The notes under the pieces: model-generated | The model's database searches: none | The model's input: only the letters and a program-made list of their open reading frames with translations | Told to the model about the DNA's origin: nothing | Shown here: positions 17,574-28,828 of the stretch, piece by piece | How positions within the stretch are numbered: the first letter of the stretch is position 1 | Layout: the number at the start of each line of letters is the position of its first letter | Source: Arthrobacter mobilis | GTDB taxonomy: Bacteria; Actinomycetota; Actinomycetes; Actinomycetales; Micrococcaceae | Reading direction: 5' to 3' | DNA length: 64,000 nt | NCBI RefSeq assembly: GCF_012395835.1 | Contig: NZ_JAAZSQ010000001.1 | Location: forward strand, 346,243-410,242 | Position numbers and translations under genes: made by a program

Positions 17574-19397
17574 TCAGCGGTAGAGGCGGTCCACGTCGGC
17601 GGCGAAGTCTTCGGCCACCTGGCTGCGCTTGAGCTTGAGCGAGGGGGTCAGGTGCCCGGATTCCTCGGTCAGTTCCCGGCGCAGCACGGCGAACTTGCGG
17701 ATCTGCTCGGCGCGCGAGACCTGCAGGTTGGCCTCATCCACCGCCCGCTGCAGCTCGGCCAGCACCGCCGGATCGCCGGCGGCGTCGTCGAGGTCCAGCG
17801 GCGGCCGGCCCGCGGCGGCCAGCCAGGCGGCGAGCGGCTCCGGGTCCAGGCCGAGCAGCGCGGCCACGAACGGGCGTCCCTCGCCGACGACAACGGCCTG
17901 GGCAATCAGCTGGTGTTCGCGCAGCGCGTCCTCCAGCGGGCCGGGGGCCACGTTCTTGCCGCCGGCGGTGACCAGCAGGTCCTTCTTGCGGCCGGTGATG
18001 GTCAGGTAGCCGTCCTCGTCCAGGGCGCCCAGGTCCCCGGTGCGGAAGAAGCCGCCGGTGAAGGCTTCCCGGTTGGCCTCGTCATTGTGGAAGTAGCCGG
18101 GGGTGATGCCGATGCCCCTGATCAGCACCTCGCCGTCGGGGGCGATGCGGATGGTGGTGCCCGGCAGCGGCAGCCCGACGGTGCCGATCCGGTTCGCCCC
18201 GGGCGGGTTCACCGCCGCCGGCGCCGTGGTCTCGGTCAGGCCGTAGCCTTCGAGCACGGGCACCCCGATGCCGCTGAAAAAATGCGCCAGCTTCGGGCTC
18301 AGCGCGCTGGCCCCGGAGACGGTGTAGCGCACCTCGCCGCCGAAGACGGCCCGCAACCTGCCGTAGACCAGCCGGTCGAACAGGGCATGCCGGGCCCGCA
18401 GCACGAGGCCGGGGCCGGGCCCGGTTCCCCGGTCGCGGGCGTCGCAGGCCCGGGACCATCCAATGGCCGCCGCGGCGGCGGCGTCGAAAATCCGCCCCCT
18501 GCCCTCGGCCTGGGCCTTCTGCCGTGCGGTCGCATAAACCTTTTCGAAAACCCGCGGCACCACCAGCAGGAAGGTGGGCCGGTAGCTGGCCAGGTCCTCG
18601 ATCAGCTCTCCCATGCTGGCCGTGTGGCCCATCTTCACCCCGGCGGCCAGGCAGATGACCTGCACGGCACGGGCGAGCACGTGAGCCAGCGGCAGGAACA
18701 TCAGCGACCGCGCCCCGGGTTCCTTCAGGATTCCGGGCAGGAATTCGGCGGTGTTCAGGGCCAGCTCGGCAAAGTTGCCGTGCGTGATGATGCAGCCCTT
18801 GGGCCGGCCGGTGGTACCGGAGGTGTACACCAACGACGCCGGGTCCGCCAGCGTGGCCAGGGAACGGACCCGTTCCAGCTCCCCGTCAGGCACCCCGGCG
18901 CCGGCCGCGCCCAGGGCCGCCAGGTCCGGATCCGCCCCGCTCATCCGGTACACCGGCAGCGGGGCGGGCAGCTGCTCCATCGCCTCCCGGACCACCGCTT
19001 CCCGCGCCGCGTCCTCGGCGAAGACCGCCGCCGCCCCGGAATCCTGCAGGATCCAGCGCACCTGGTGCGCCGAGGATGTTTCGTAGATGGGCACGACGAC
19101 GGCGCCGGCGAACCAGCCGGCCAGATCCACCAGGGTCCATTCGTAGCGGGTCCTGGACATCACGGCGATGCGCTCGCCGGGCCGGATGCCGGCGGCGATG
19201 AGCCCCTTGGCCAGCGCGGAAACCTGGCCCAGCAGCTCCGCGGCGGACACATCGGTCCAGACCCCGTCCTTCTTGACCGCGAAAAGGGCCTGCTGGGGGT
19301 CCTGCCGGTGCCGGGCCAGCAGGAGGTCGGTGACGTTCGTTCCTGGCGGCACGCGTGCCAGGAGTCCGGTTGCCGCTTCCTGCACCTTTTCCTGCAC
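17574..19397 (-). CDS. Long-chain acyl-CoA synthetase (AMP-forming)
   Basis: 607 residues of the ANL superfamily, FadD15-like. It activates fatty acids with ATP and CoA through an acyl-adenylate. YTSGTTGRPKG is the ATP P-loop (about residue 190), GYGLTETTA the A5 motif, FFRTGDLG the ribose-binding A7, and TGRKKDLLVTAGGKNV the hinge and A8. The C-terminal Lys-containing LKLKRSQV closes the active site. GTG at 19397 is chosen (GCGAGAG upstream); GTG at 19385 is also possible. It sits 17 bases after the mannosyltransferase stop, so pmt and this gene form a two-gene operon. Confidence 0.92.
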   Translation of the reverse strand: MQEKVQEAATGLLARVPPGTNVTDLLLARHRQDPQQALFAVKKDGVWTDVSAAELLGQVSALAKGLIAAGIRPGERIAVMSRTRYEWTLVDLAGWFAGAVVVPIYETSSAHQVRWILQDSGAAAVFAEDAAREAVVREAMEQLPAPLPVYRMSGADPDLAALGAAGAGVPDGELERVRSLATLADPASLVYTSGTTGRPKGCIITHGNFAELALNTAEFLPGILKEPGARSLMFLPLAHVLARAVQVICLAAGVKMGHTASMGELIEDLASYRPTFLLVVPRVFEKVYATARQKAQAEGRGRIFDAAAAAAIGWSRACDARDRGTGPGPGLVLRARHALFDRLVYGRLRAVFGGEVRYTVSGASALSPKLAHFFSGIGVPVLEGYGLTETTAPAAVNPPGANRIGTVGLPLPGTTIRIAPDGEVLIRGIGITPGYFHNDEANREAFTGGFFRTGDLGALDEDGYLTITGRKKDLLVTAGGKNVAPGPLEDALREHQLIAQAVVVGEGRPFVAALLGLDPEPLAAWLAAAGRPPLDLDDAAGDPAVLAELQRAVDEANLQVSRAEQIRKFAVLRRELTEESGHLTPSLKLKRSQVAEDFAADVDRLYR

Positions 19398-19414
19398 CGC
19401 GGGCTCTCGCTTTC

Positions 19415-21052
19415 TTAGATCCAGCTGGGCATCCACATCCGCCAGCGCCAATGATCGTAGGGAATCTGTTCGGCCGTCCAGACCGGCAGGAAGAACGCGG
19501 CGGCGGCCAGGGCCAGGGCCAGGAAGAGCCCTGCCGCCAGGACGCCCCGGCGCCGGCACCGGGGCGGGTCCGCCGGCCCGCGGGCGGCCAGCCCCAGTAC
19601 GTAGGTCAGGGCCAGGACCAGGAACGGCTCGAAGGCGATCGCGTAGAAGTAGAACATGGTCCGCTCCGGGTAGAGGAACCAGGGCAGGTAGCCGGCGGCC
19701 ACGCCGGAGAGCACGGCGCCGGCGCGCCAGTCCCGGCGGCCGATCCAGTGGAAGAGCAGTACCAGCAGGGCCAGGGCCGCCGCCCACCAGATGACCGGGT
19801 TGCCCAGCACGCTCACCGCGGCCGAGCAGCCGCCCTGGACCGTGCAGCCGTGCTCGCCGGCGGCGTCGCCCTGGTAGTAGAAGGACGTGGGACGGCCGAT
19901 CAGCAGCCAGCTCCACGGGCTGGACTCGTACGGATGCTCGGAGTCCAGGCCCTGGTGGAAGGCATAGGCGCTGCGGTGGTATTCGGCCAGGGACCGCAGC
20001 GGAGCAGGCACCCAGCCGAAGAGGCCGCCCGGTTCGGACGCCGCCCACTGGCGGTGGTAGGCGTCCGTGGAGAGGAACCAGCCGGTCCAGGTCGCCAGGT
20101 AGGTCAGGGCGGCCAGCGGCAGCATGGTGAAGAACGCGGGCACCCCGTCGCGCAGCACCCCGGCGGCGAACCAGCCGCGCACGCCGGCCACGCGCCGGGC
20201 ATTGATGTCCCAGAGCACTGCCAGCAGGCCGAACACGGCCACGAAGGCCAGCGCGGACCACTTGGTGCCCACCGCCAGCCCCAGGCAGACGGCCGCCAGC
20301 AGCCGCCACGGCCGCCAGAGCACCCAGGGACCGGAAAGCATCGCCGTCCGGTCCGGGACCCCCGGCGGGCCGGCCAGGGCCGCGACCTTGGCGGCCAGCC
20401 GCCGTCGTCCGTCCTCGCGGTCCAGCAGCAGCGCGCCGAAGGCGGCCAGCACCCAGAACATCAGGAAGATATCCAGCAGCGAGGTGCGCGAATGCACCAG
20501 ATGGTGCCCGTCCACGGCGGTGAGCAGGCCGGCCACGCCGCCCAGGGCCGCGGACCTGAAGAGCCGGCGGGCGATCAGGGCCACCAGCAGGATGGACAGG
20601 GTGCCGGTCAGCGCCGCGCCGAACCGCCAGCCGAACGCGTTGTCGGCGCCGAACAGCCACATCCCGAAGGCGATCATCCATTTGCCCACCGGCGGATGGA
20701 CCACATACTCCGGGGTGCCGAGGAGCACGTCCGGGTTCCCGGCATTGAAGGAGTCGTTGGCGTCCTTGGGCCACTCGCGCTCGTAGCCGGAGACCAGATA
20801 AGAGTAGGCGTCCTTGACGTAGTAGGTCTCGTCGAAGACCAGCGAGCCGGGCTCGCCGAGCCGGTGGAAGCGCAGCAGGCCGCCCAGGACTGCCGCCAGC
20901 AGGGGCAGCAGCCAGTCCCGCAGGCCCCAGGGGAGCGGGGCACCGGCCAGGCGGCGCCGGAGCCAGGCCTCGCTGAAGGCCTGCGCCGGGGCCCGCAGCC
21001 AGGACGCCTGCTGCTGCGGGGCAGGCAGCGTCCGGGGGTGCGTCTGGGTCAC
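19415..21052 (-). CDS. pmt: Polyprenol-phosphate-mannose-dependent protein O-mannosyltransferase (PMT)
   Basis: 545 residues with about ten transmembrane helices. LVFDETYYVKDAYSYL near residues 72-87 holds the catalytic Asp-Glu of the GT39 family. HPPVGKWMIA follows in the first big extracellular loop. HSRTSLLDIFLMFWVL and the C-terminal FPERT/FYFYAIAFEPFL-type segments are typical of bacterial PMT. The enzyme mannosylates Ser/Thr of secreted proteins as they leave the Sec translocon. The gene is divergent from rsmI (117-base gap), a linkage conserved in actinobacteria. Confidence 0.93.
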   Translation of the reverse strand: MTQTHPRTLPAPQQQASWLRAPAQAFSEAWLRRRLAGAPLPWGLRDWLLPLLAAVLGGLLRFHRLGEPGSLVFDETYYVKDAYSYLVSGYEREWPKDANDSFNAGNPDVLLGTPEYVVHPPVGKWMIAFGMWLFGADNAFGWRFGAALTGTLSILLVALIARRLFRSAALGGVAGLLTAVDGHHLVHSRTSLLDIFLMFWVLAAFGALLLDREDGRRRLAAKVAALAGPPGVPDRTAMLSGPWVLWRPWRLLAAVCLGLAVGTKWSALAFVAVFGLLAVLWDINARRVAGVRGWFAAGVLRDGVPAFFTMLPLAALTYLATWTGWFLSTDAYHRQWAASEPGGLFGWVPAPLRSLAEYHRSAYAFHQGLDSEHPYESSPWSWLLIGRPTSFYYQGDAAGEHGCTVQGGCSAAVSVLGNPVIWWAAALALLVLLFHWIGRRDWRAGAVLSGVAAGYLPWFLYPERTMFYFYAIAFEPFLVLALTYVLGLAARGPADPPRCRRRGVLAAGLFLALALAAAAFFLPVWTAEQIPYDHWRWRMWMPSWI

Positions 21053-21168
21053 ATACCGACTTTATCCGACCTGTCCCGGCCTGCCCGGCATGGCCGGTCA
21101 GGCCGGGCAGGAGCTGCCGGGCGGGAAGGCGCAGGAACGGGCCGCGGACGGGCGGTAGGCTGGAACCT

Positions 21169-22047
21169 GTGAGCGAGCAGTCAAGCAGCGGGCCCGGCCA
21201 AAACGGACAGCGGGACGGCCGAATAGTACTGGCGGGCACGCCGATCGGCAATATCGGGGATGCCTCCCCGCGCCTGGCCGAGCTGCTGCAGACCGCCGAC
21301 GTGGTGGCCGCCGAGGACACCCGCCGGCTGCACAAGCTGCTGCAGGCCCTGGGCATCAGTGCCGGCGGACGGGTCATCAGCTACCACGAGCACAACGAGG
21401 TGGCCCGCACCGCCGAATTGCTGGAACTGGTGCGCGGCGGGGCCACGCTGGTGCTGGTGACCGACGCCGGCATGCCTGCGGTGTCGGACCCGGGCTTCCG
21501 GCTGGTCGAGGCCGCCGTGGCGGAGGAGCTGCCGGTTACCGCGGTGCCCGGGCCCTCCGCCGTGCTGACGGCGCTGGCCCTGTCCGGGCTGCCGACGGAC
21601 CGGTTCACCTTCGAAGGATTCCTGCCGCGCAAGGCCGGCGAACGCAGCGCCCGGCTGGCCGAGCTGGCCGGCGAGCGGCGGACCATGGTGTTCTTCGAGG
21701 CACCGCACCGGCTGGAGGCCATGCTGCGGGCCGTGGACGCCGGGTTCGGCCCGGACCGGCGCGCCGCCGTCTGCCGCGAACTGACCAAGCTCCACGAGGA
21801 AGTGCTCCGCGGCCCGGTGCGCCAGCTGCTGCAGTGGGCCGAAAGCAACCAGGTGCGCGGCGAGATCGCGGTGGTGGTGGCCGGCGCCGCGGAGGCCGCA
21901 CCGGAACGGGCCGAAGACCATGTCGCGGCGGTGAACGACCTGGTGGCGCAGGGGTCCCGGGTCAAGGACGCGGTGGCCGCCGTCGCCGCCGATGCCCGGG
22001 TCAGCAAACGCGAACTGTACGCCGCGGTCCTGGCCGCCCGCGGCTAA
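21169..22047 (+). CDS. rsmI: RsmI, 16S rRNA (cytidine-1402-2'-O)-methyltransferase
   Basis: 292 residues of the tetrapyrrole-methylase fold. AGTPIGNIGDASPRLAELL (residues 22-40) and AAEDTRRLHKLL form the SAM pocket entrance; VTDAGMPAVSDPG and VPGPSAVLTALALSGLP are family signatures; FFEAPHR is the substrate loop. It methylates the ribose of C1402 in 16S rRNA. The start is a GTG with a weak ribosome site. The C-terminal SKRELYAAVLAARG helix pair is usual. The metG gene that often follows in relatives is not here; gabD follows. Confidence 0.95.
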   Translation: MSEQSSSGPGQNGQRDGRIVLAGTPIGNIGDASPRLAELLQTADVVAAEDTRRLHKLLQALGISAGGRVISYHEHNEVARTAELLELVRGGATLVLVTDAGMPAVSDPGFRLVEAAVAEELPVTAVPGPSAVLTALALSGLPTDRFTFEGFLPRKAGERSARLAELAGERRTMVFFEAPHRLEAMLRAVDAGFGPDRRAAVCRELTKLHEEVLRGPVRQLLQWAESNQVRGEIAVVVAGAAEAAPERAEDHVAAVNDLVAQGSRVKDAVAAVAADARVSKRELYAAVLAARG

Positions 22048-22188
22048 GCTCCGGCCTGTACATCTGCACAGGGGAGTGCGCTTAACGTAGTGCACCTCAG
22101 AATTTACTTCCCGTGCCCGAACACCTAACGTGAAACCAGTTGGGCATCTCGCCCGCCGACCCACTGCTGAACTTTTGGAGGCACCGCC

Positions 22189-23670
22189 ATGGCTGATAGC
22201 GCAGCCCGCGAAGCAGAACTGCTCGCCAAAGTACCCACCGGCCTGCTGATCAACGGCGAATGGCGCGATGCCTCCGACGGCGGGACCTTCGACGTGATCG
22301 ACCCGGCCACCGGCAACGTCCTGGCGACCCTGGCCTCGGCCACCAGCGAGGACGCCCTGGCCGCGCTGGATGCCGCGGACAAGGTCCAGGCCTCCTGGGC
22401 GCGCACCGCCCCGCGCGAGCGGGCCGAGATCCTGCGCCGGGCCTTCGAGCTGGTCACCGAGCGCGCCGAGGACTTCGCGCTGCTGATGACCCTGGAAATG
22501 GGCAAGCCGCTGGCCGAGGCCCGCGGCGAGGTTGCCTACGGCGCCGAGTTCCTGCGCTGGTTCTCCGAGGAGACCGTGCGCGACTACGGCCGCTACGTGA
22601 CCACCCCCGAGGGCAGGAACAAGATCCTGGTCCAGCGCAAGCCGGTCGGGCCCTGCCTGCTGATCACCCCGTGGAACTTCCCGCTGGCCATGGCCACCCG
22701 CAAGGTCGCCCCGGCCGTGGCCGCCGGCTGCACCATGGTGCTCAAGCCCGCCAAGTTCACCCCGCTGACTTCCCAGCTGTTCGCGGCGACCATGCTCGAG
22801 GCCGGCCTGCCGGCGGGCGTGCTGAACGTGGTCTCCTCCGCCAGCGCCTCGGCCGTCTCCGGTCCGGTCATGCAGGATCCGCGCCTGCGCAAGGTCTCCT
22901 TCACCGGCTCCACCCCGGTGGGCAAGCGCCTGATGAAGGACGCCGCGGACAACGTGCTGCGCACCTCGATGGAACTCGGCGGCAACGCGCCGTTCATCGT
23001 CTTCGAGGACGCCGACCTGGACAAGGCCGTCGAGGGCGCGATGGCCGCCAAGATGCGCAACATGGGCGAGGCCTGCACCGCTGCCAACCGGTTCCTGGTC
23101 CAGGAGTCCGTGGCCGAGGAGTTCACCGCCAAGTTCGCCGCCGCGATGGCCGCGCTGAAGACCGGCCGCGGCACCGAGGCCTCCTCCAACGTGGGCCCGC
23201 TGATCGACGAGGGCGCCCGCCAGGACGTCCACGGCCTGGTGGCCGCCGCCGTGCAGGCCGGCGCCGAGGTGGTCACCGGCGGCGCCCCCGTGGAGGGCCC
23301 GGGCTTCTTCTACCAGCCGACCGTGCTGGGCAAGGTCCCGAACGATGCCCAGATCCTGCGCAGCGAGATCTTCGGACCCGTCGCCCCGGTCACCACGTTC
23401 GCCACCGAGGAGGACGCCATCCGCCTGGCCAACGCCAGCGAGTACGGCCTGGCCTCCTACCTCTACACCCGCGACTACGCCCGGATGTTCCGCGTGGCCG
23501 AGCAGATCGAATTCGGCATGGTCGGCTTCAACGCCGGCGTCATCTCCAACGCCGCCGCCCCGTTCGGCGGCGTGAAGCAGTCCGGCCTGGGCCGCGAAGG
23601 CGGCGCCGAGGGCCTGGACGAGTACACCACCGTGCAGTACATCGGCATCGCCGACCCGTACGCGCAGTAA
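22189..23670 (+). CDS. gabD: NAD(P)-dependent succinate-semialdehyde dehydrogenase
   Basis: 493-residue aldehyde dehydrogenase. TPWNFPLAMATRKVAPA carries the catalytic Asn; FTGSTPVGKRL is the cofactor loop; ELGGNAPFIVFEDADLD holds the general base Glu. GEACTAANRF contains the nucleophile Cys (residue 296), and EIFGPVAPV closes the site. This pattern is the GabD subgroup, oxidising succinate semialdehyde to succinate at the end of GABA breakdown; other short semialdehydes are possible. GGAGG lies before the ATG at 22189. No GABA transaminase is nearby. A strong hairpin follows the stop. Confidence 0.93.
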   Translation: MADSAAREAELLAKVPTGLLINGEWRDASDGGTFDVIDPATGNVLATLASATSEDALAALDAADKVQASWARTAPRERAEILRRAFELVTERAEDFALLMTLEMGKPLAEARGEVAYGAEFLRWFSEETVRDYGRYVTTPEGRNKILVQRKPVGPCLLITPWNFPLAMATRKVAPAVAAGCTMVLKPAKFTPLTSQLFAATMLEAGLPAGVLNVVSSASASAVSGPVMQDPRLRKVSFTGSTPVGKRLMKDAADNVLRTSMELGGNAPFIVFEDADLDKAVEGAMAAKMRNMGEACTAANRFLVQESVAEEFTAKFAAAMAALKTGRGTEASSNVGPLIDEGARQDVHGLVAAAVQAGAEVVTGGAPVEGPGFFYQPTVLGKVPNDAQILRSEIFGPVAPVTTFATEEDAIRLANASEYGLASYLYTRDYARMFRVAEQIEFGMVGFNAGVISNAAAPFGGVKQSGLGREGGAEGLDEYTTVQYIGIADPYAQ

Positions 23671-23714
23671 GCGGCGCGCCGGCTGCCATGCAGCAGCCGG
23701 GCACCTGCCCGCAC

Positions 23715-23745
23715 GGAACCCCGCCGGCCCAGCCGGCGGGGTTCC
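23715..23745. terminator. Hairpin terminator after gabD
   Basis: Perfect 14-base-pair stem, GGAACCCCGCCGGC with its complement, around the loop CCA. It lies 45 bases past the gabD stop and 46 bases before the stop of the convergent transglutaminase gene, so it can serve both strands. There is no T-run, as is common in high-GC actinobacteria. Confidence 0.8.
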
Positions 23746-23790
23746 GCCGTTTGGGCCCGGGCCCGGGAACCGGGCGGATGCGGGCCTGAG

Positions 23791-26178
23791 TCACCGCCGC
23801 CGGAACAGGGACCGCGGCAGGAACCGGGCGGCCAGTCGCTGCCGCCAGCCGGCCGCGGCGCGCAGCCCGGCCCGGACCTGGCCGGTATCGTCCAGCAGCA
23901 TTTTTCCGGCAGCTGCCTCCGGCCCGCCGGCCGGCTGCCCCGGGTCGGCATAGGCAGCCCGTTCGTAGGCGGCCCGCAGCCGGCCCAGCGCCGGCACCGC
24001 CGGGCCGGCCAGGGCGCCGGAAGCACCCAGCCGGGCTGCGAACTCCCGGGCCGACTCCGCGGCCCCGGCCGGCTGCCCGTAGTCGGCGGCGTCGTCCAGG
24101 GTTTCCGCCCAGGCGACCAGCGCGGCCCGTGCGCCAGGCATTCCGGCGGACAGCAGTTCCGTCCGGCGCCGGCGGCGGCGCCCGGTGCGCAGCAGCAGGG
24201 GAGCCAGCAGCACCAGCAGCATGCAGCCGCCCAAGGCCGCTGCCCAGAGGGGCTGTTCCGGGTCCCGGCCGGCGCTGCCCGGGGCAGCGCCCGGAGCCTC
24301 CGGGGCCGTGTCCGGCGCGGACGGGGCAGGACCGCCGGGAACCAGGTTGTCCTCCGGGGCCTGTCCGGGGGCCGGTCCCGCGTTCGCCTGGGCGTAGTCC
24401 GGGACCACGCCGCGGCCCGGGGTCGGTTCGAAGGCCACCCAGCCGATGTCGTCGAAATACAGTTCGGGCCAGGCATGGGCGTCCCGAGAATCGACTTCGT
24501 ACTGGGTCAATTCCCGGCCGCCGCGCACCAGGACTCCGCCGGTCCTGCGGCCGGGCGCGTAGCCGACGGCGATCCGGCTGGGAATGCCCGCCTCGCGCGC
24601 CATGATCGCCATGGCCGCCGAAAAGTGGACGCAGTACCCGGCCTTGGCCTCCAGGAAGGCCCCGACCACGCCGAACCCGCTCTGGTCGTACCCGCCGTCG
24701 ACCGGCGCCTGCTCCGAATAGGTGAAGTCCGGCCCCCTGAGGTAGCGCTGGATGGCCAGTGCCTGCTCGAACGGCCGGTCCAGGTCTCCGGCCACCTGCT
24801 CGGTGGTGTCCTTGATGATCCGCGGCATGTCCGCCGGGAGTTCGGAGAATACCTCGTCCACCGCCTGTACGTCGGCGGGCGCGGCCGAGGCGAGCAGCGC
24901 CCGGGACAGCTTCGGCGCGACGCTGGTGACCGTATATTCCTGGCCGGCGGTGGTGGTGCCGGCGGTGCCCCGGATGTTCAGCGTCCGCGGGTCCCAGGTC
25001 CAGGTCCCTTCCAGTCCTTCGATCCTGGCCGGCGCGTAGGGAGCCAGCAGCCACGGACTGGTGAACGAGGAGGTGCTGATCTCGGTGGTGGTGACGGTAC
25101 CGTCCGCCAGCAGGGCCTGGATGCGCGGCAGGTCGATGCTCTCGACGCCGGTGCGCCGGCTGCCGCGGGTGTCGCTGGGGCGCCAGCGGGCGCCGGTGAG
25201 GTTCTCCAGCGTCACCGAACGCAGGTACAGCCCGGTCGGTGCATCCGTGGCGTAGGTCATCCGGCCAAAGGCTCCCGGCCGGCGCAGGTTCTCGCCCAGG
25301 CTCACCACGGGGTTCAGGCCCGTGGGCACGCCCAGCCAGGTCAGCCGGGATCCTTCCGGGAACAGGCCGTCATGGAAACCGGGAACGGCCGGGGGCAGGA
25401 CCAGCGCCGCCGCGATGCCGGCGGCACCGACGGCGGCGGCCCGGCCGAACTGCCCGGCCACCGGGTGCGCCCTCCGTCCGGCCGGGCCGGAGCTGCCGGA
25501 ACCGTCAACGGGGTCCAGGGTGGCCGGCTGCCCGTGGTACCAGTGCGCGCAGCCGAGCACCAGCAGGTAGCCCGCCGCCGCGGCGGCGAAGCCCCACGGG
25601 CCAATGCTGCCGGGCTTGATGACCGCCGGAACGGACACTACGGCCAGCAGCACGGCGCCGCTGGTGGCAGGCATCTGCAGCGGTACCGCGATCGTGTCCA
25701 GCAGCAGCGCGCTCACGCCGATGCCGGCGCAGGCCAGCAGCACAATGCCCGGGTTTACCAGCACCGGCGCGACCTGGGAGACCACGGTGTCCTGGGCCTC
25801 GGCCAGCATCGGCTCCAGCAGGCGGGCGGTCCCGGGCCCGGGAACGACCCCGAGCAGGCTGGCCGGGGCCAGGAACATCGCCGTCAGCGAGGCGACCAGG
25901 CCGGCCAGGCCCAGCAGGAAGCCGACGGCGGCCGGCCAGCGCAATGCCCGCCCCGCGGCGGTGCCCAGTTCCACGGCCGCCACGGCCAGCACCACGTGGG
26001 GCAGCCAGGACCAGCCCTCCAGCACCCCGTTGAGGCTGGCCGCGGCCAGGCAGACGGCCAAGGCCACGGCCCCGCTCATCAGCCACGGACCCGGTGCCGG
26101 CCGGCGGCGGGGCGGCCGTCCGTCCGGGACAGGGACCCCGGAGGTCCGTTCCGGTGCGCGCTCCACGGTGGCGGTCAC
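23791..26178 (-). CDS. Transglutaminase-like membrane protein (DUF3488/TgpA type)
   Basis: 795 residues. Residues about 25-230 form six or seven transmembrane helices (DUF3488). The extracellular part then holds the transglutaminase core. AKAGYCVHFSAAMAIMAREAGIPSR carries the catalytic Cys, RDAHAWPELYF the His, and WVAFEPTPGRG the Asp-equivalent region. Near 650 one more helix follows, then a DUF4129-type cytoplasmic tail. Such proteins are encoded with MoxR and DUF58, as here. The substrate is unknown; cell-envelope peptide processing is a guess. GTG at 26178 has GGAGGT seven bases upstream and overlaps the DUF58 stop by 4 bases. Confidence 0.9.
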   Translation of the reverse strand: MTATVERAPERTSGVPVPDGRPPRRRPAPGPWLMSGAVALAVCLAAASLNGVLEGWSWLPHVVLAVAAVELGTAAGRALRWPAAVGFLLGLAGLVASLTAMFLAPASLLGVVPGPGTARLLEPMLAEAQDTVVSQVAPVLVNPGIVLLACAGIGVSALLLDTIAVPLQMPATSGAVLLAVVSVPAVIKPGSIGPWGFAAAAAGYLLVLGCAHWYHGQPATLDPVDGSGSSGPAGRRAHPVAGQFGRAAAVGAAGIAAALVLPPAVPGFHDGLFPEGSRLTWLGVPTGLNPVVSLGENLRRPGAFGRMTYATDAPTGLYLRSVTLENLTGARWRPSDTRGSRRTGVESIDLPRIQALLADGTVTTTEISTSSFTSPWLLAPYAPARIEGLEGTWTWDPRTLNIRGTAGTTTAGQEYTVTSVAPKLSRALLASAAPADVQAVDEVFSELPADMPRIIKDTTEQVAGDLDRPFEQALAIQRYLRGPDFTYSEQAPVDGGYDQSGFGVVGAFLEAKAGYCVHFSAAMAIMAREAGIPSRIAVGYAPGRRTGGVLVRGGRELTQYEVDSRDAHAWPELYFDDIGWVAFEPTPGRGVVPDYAQANAGPAPGQAPEDNLVPGGPAPSAPDTAPEAPGAAPGSAGRDPEQPLWAAALGGCMLLVLLAPLLLRTGRRRRRRTELLSAGMPGARAALVAWAETLDDAADYGQPAGAAESAREFAARLGASGALAGPAVPALGRLRAAYERAAYADPGQPAGGPEAAAGKMLLDDTGQVRAGLRAAAGWRQRLAARFLPRSLFRRR

Positions 26179-27582
26179 AGCTGCACCTCCGCTGTGCTGC
26201 CGGCCGCTGCCGGGCCGCCGGCGGCGGCTCCGTCCACCGGTGCGTCGAAGCAGGCCCAGGCCGCCGGCAGCGAAGCCTGTGCGCTGACCGCGACTGCGCG
26301 CCAGCCGCCGGCGCGCAGCGTGTCCAGGGCCGCCCCGGCCTGGCGTGGATGCTCCGTCACCAGGAGGGCGAAGGCCTGTGAACCGAATTCGGCGGCCGGG
26401 GCCAGCAGCGCGGCCTCGGCCGGGGACAGGTCGCCGAGCAGCGCCAGCAGCGGGCCCTTGAAGCGGTGGGCGGCGAGTTTGTCCATGAGCCGGTCCCCGA
26501 AGGCACCCAGGCCGCCGTCGTGGCGGTCCGCCCGCCGGCGCGGTTCCCCGGCCAGCCCCAGCGCCGCCAGTCCCTCGGCGATGTCCTGGTAGCCCGGCAA
26601 TCCGCTGAACTCCTCGGCCCCGGGCCAGGGGGCCGACGGCGAGTGGCGCAGCCCGGGGGCGCCGTGGGCATCCAGCAGCCGGACGGTGAAGCCATTCTGG
26701 ACGAAGTCGCAGGCCGCCGAGACCGCGGCCGTCACCGCCCATTCGAACCGCGGCGAGGTCAGCAGCAGGTCCCCGGTGTGGCCACCGGCCAGCGACGGCA
26801 GGAAGCCGGCAGCGAAGGCGCTTTCGCGCCGGTCCAGCAGGATGGTCGCCTGCGGCGTGGTGACCGATTCCTCCTGGCGGACCATCAGCTCCCCCTGCCG
26901 CGCCGTGGCGGCCCAGTGCACCCGCCGCAGCGGGTCCCCGTAACAGTATTCGCGGGTCATGACATCGTCGTCGCTGGGGCTCGCCTGCCGCCGCGTGCTG
27001 GCGCTGCCGTCCGGTCCGCGCGCCCCGGTCAGGGACGTGTCCGGCAGGTCCACCGGGGCCGGGGTCACCACCAGCCGGGAGACCTCGCCCAGCTCGTGCC
27101 GCTGCCGGGCCAGGCCGAACGGATCGGTGAACTCCGCGGTCACCGGCCCGATGCCGAACAGCCCGCGCTTGCCCGACCGCAGCCTGTACTCATACACGCT
27201 GGCCCCGGAACCGGTGGGGTGGCGGGCCGGAAACCTGAAGGCGGGCGGCTGGCCGAACCGGGCCGGCAGGTTCTCGGTCATGAAGACCACCCCGCCGGCG
27301 GCACCTGCCCGGCGGACCGAGAGCCGCACGCTGGTAATCGCACCGGTTTCGACGCTCGCGGGGCGGAACCGGCGTTCGACGGCGTAGCGGGGCTTGAGCA
27401 GCAGCATGGCCAGCGCTGCCGCCACCGGCAGGGCGGCCAGGAAGATTCCCAGGCCCAGCAGGTCCCGCCGGCCCAGCAGCTGGGCCAGCAGCAGGGACAG
27501 CACGCCCGCGGCGAGCAGGCCCCAGCCGCGGGCCGTGAGGTACCGGACCGGCAGCTTCTCCAGCCAGGCGCCGGCAGCGCGG

Positions 27583-27590
<8 letters not shown>
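26175..27590 (-). CDS. DUF58 domain protein (MoxR-associated, VWA-like)
   Basis: 471 residues. Two transmembrane helices lie near residues 20-65 (RGWGLLAAGVLSLLLAQLLG and LGLGIFLAALPVAAALAMLL). A beta-rich stretch follows, then the DUF58 signature: DVMTREYCYGDPLRRVHWAATA near 245, then a VWA-like fold with ILLDRRESAF. DUF58 proteins are partners of MoxR ATPases. The gene overlaps moxR by 8 bases and the transglutaminase gene by 4, so the three are a tightly coupled operon. Confidence 0.9.
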
Positions 27591-28683
<1,093 letters not shown>

Positions 28684-28828
28684 GGGAACCTTCCGCAGAG
28701 CAATACCCGAGACGGCTGTGACGGACGTTACAGCGCAGATGAGTCCACACTACTGGCAGGTCTCCGCCCCGGGGTAGGTCCCGGATACCCCAGTTTGCCC
28801 GCCCGCCGCGGCGGCTAGGCTTGGAAGC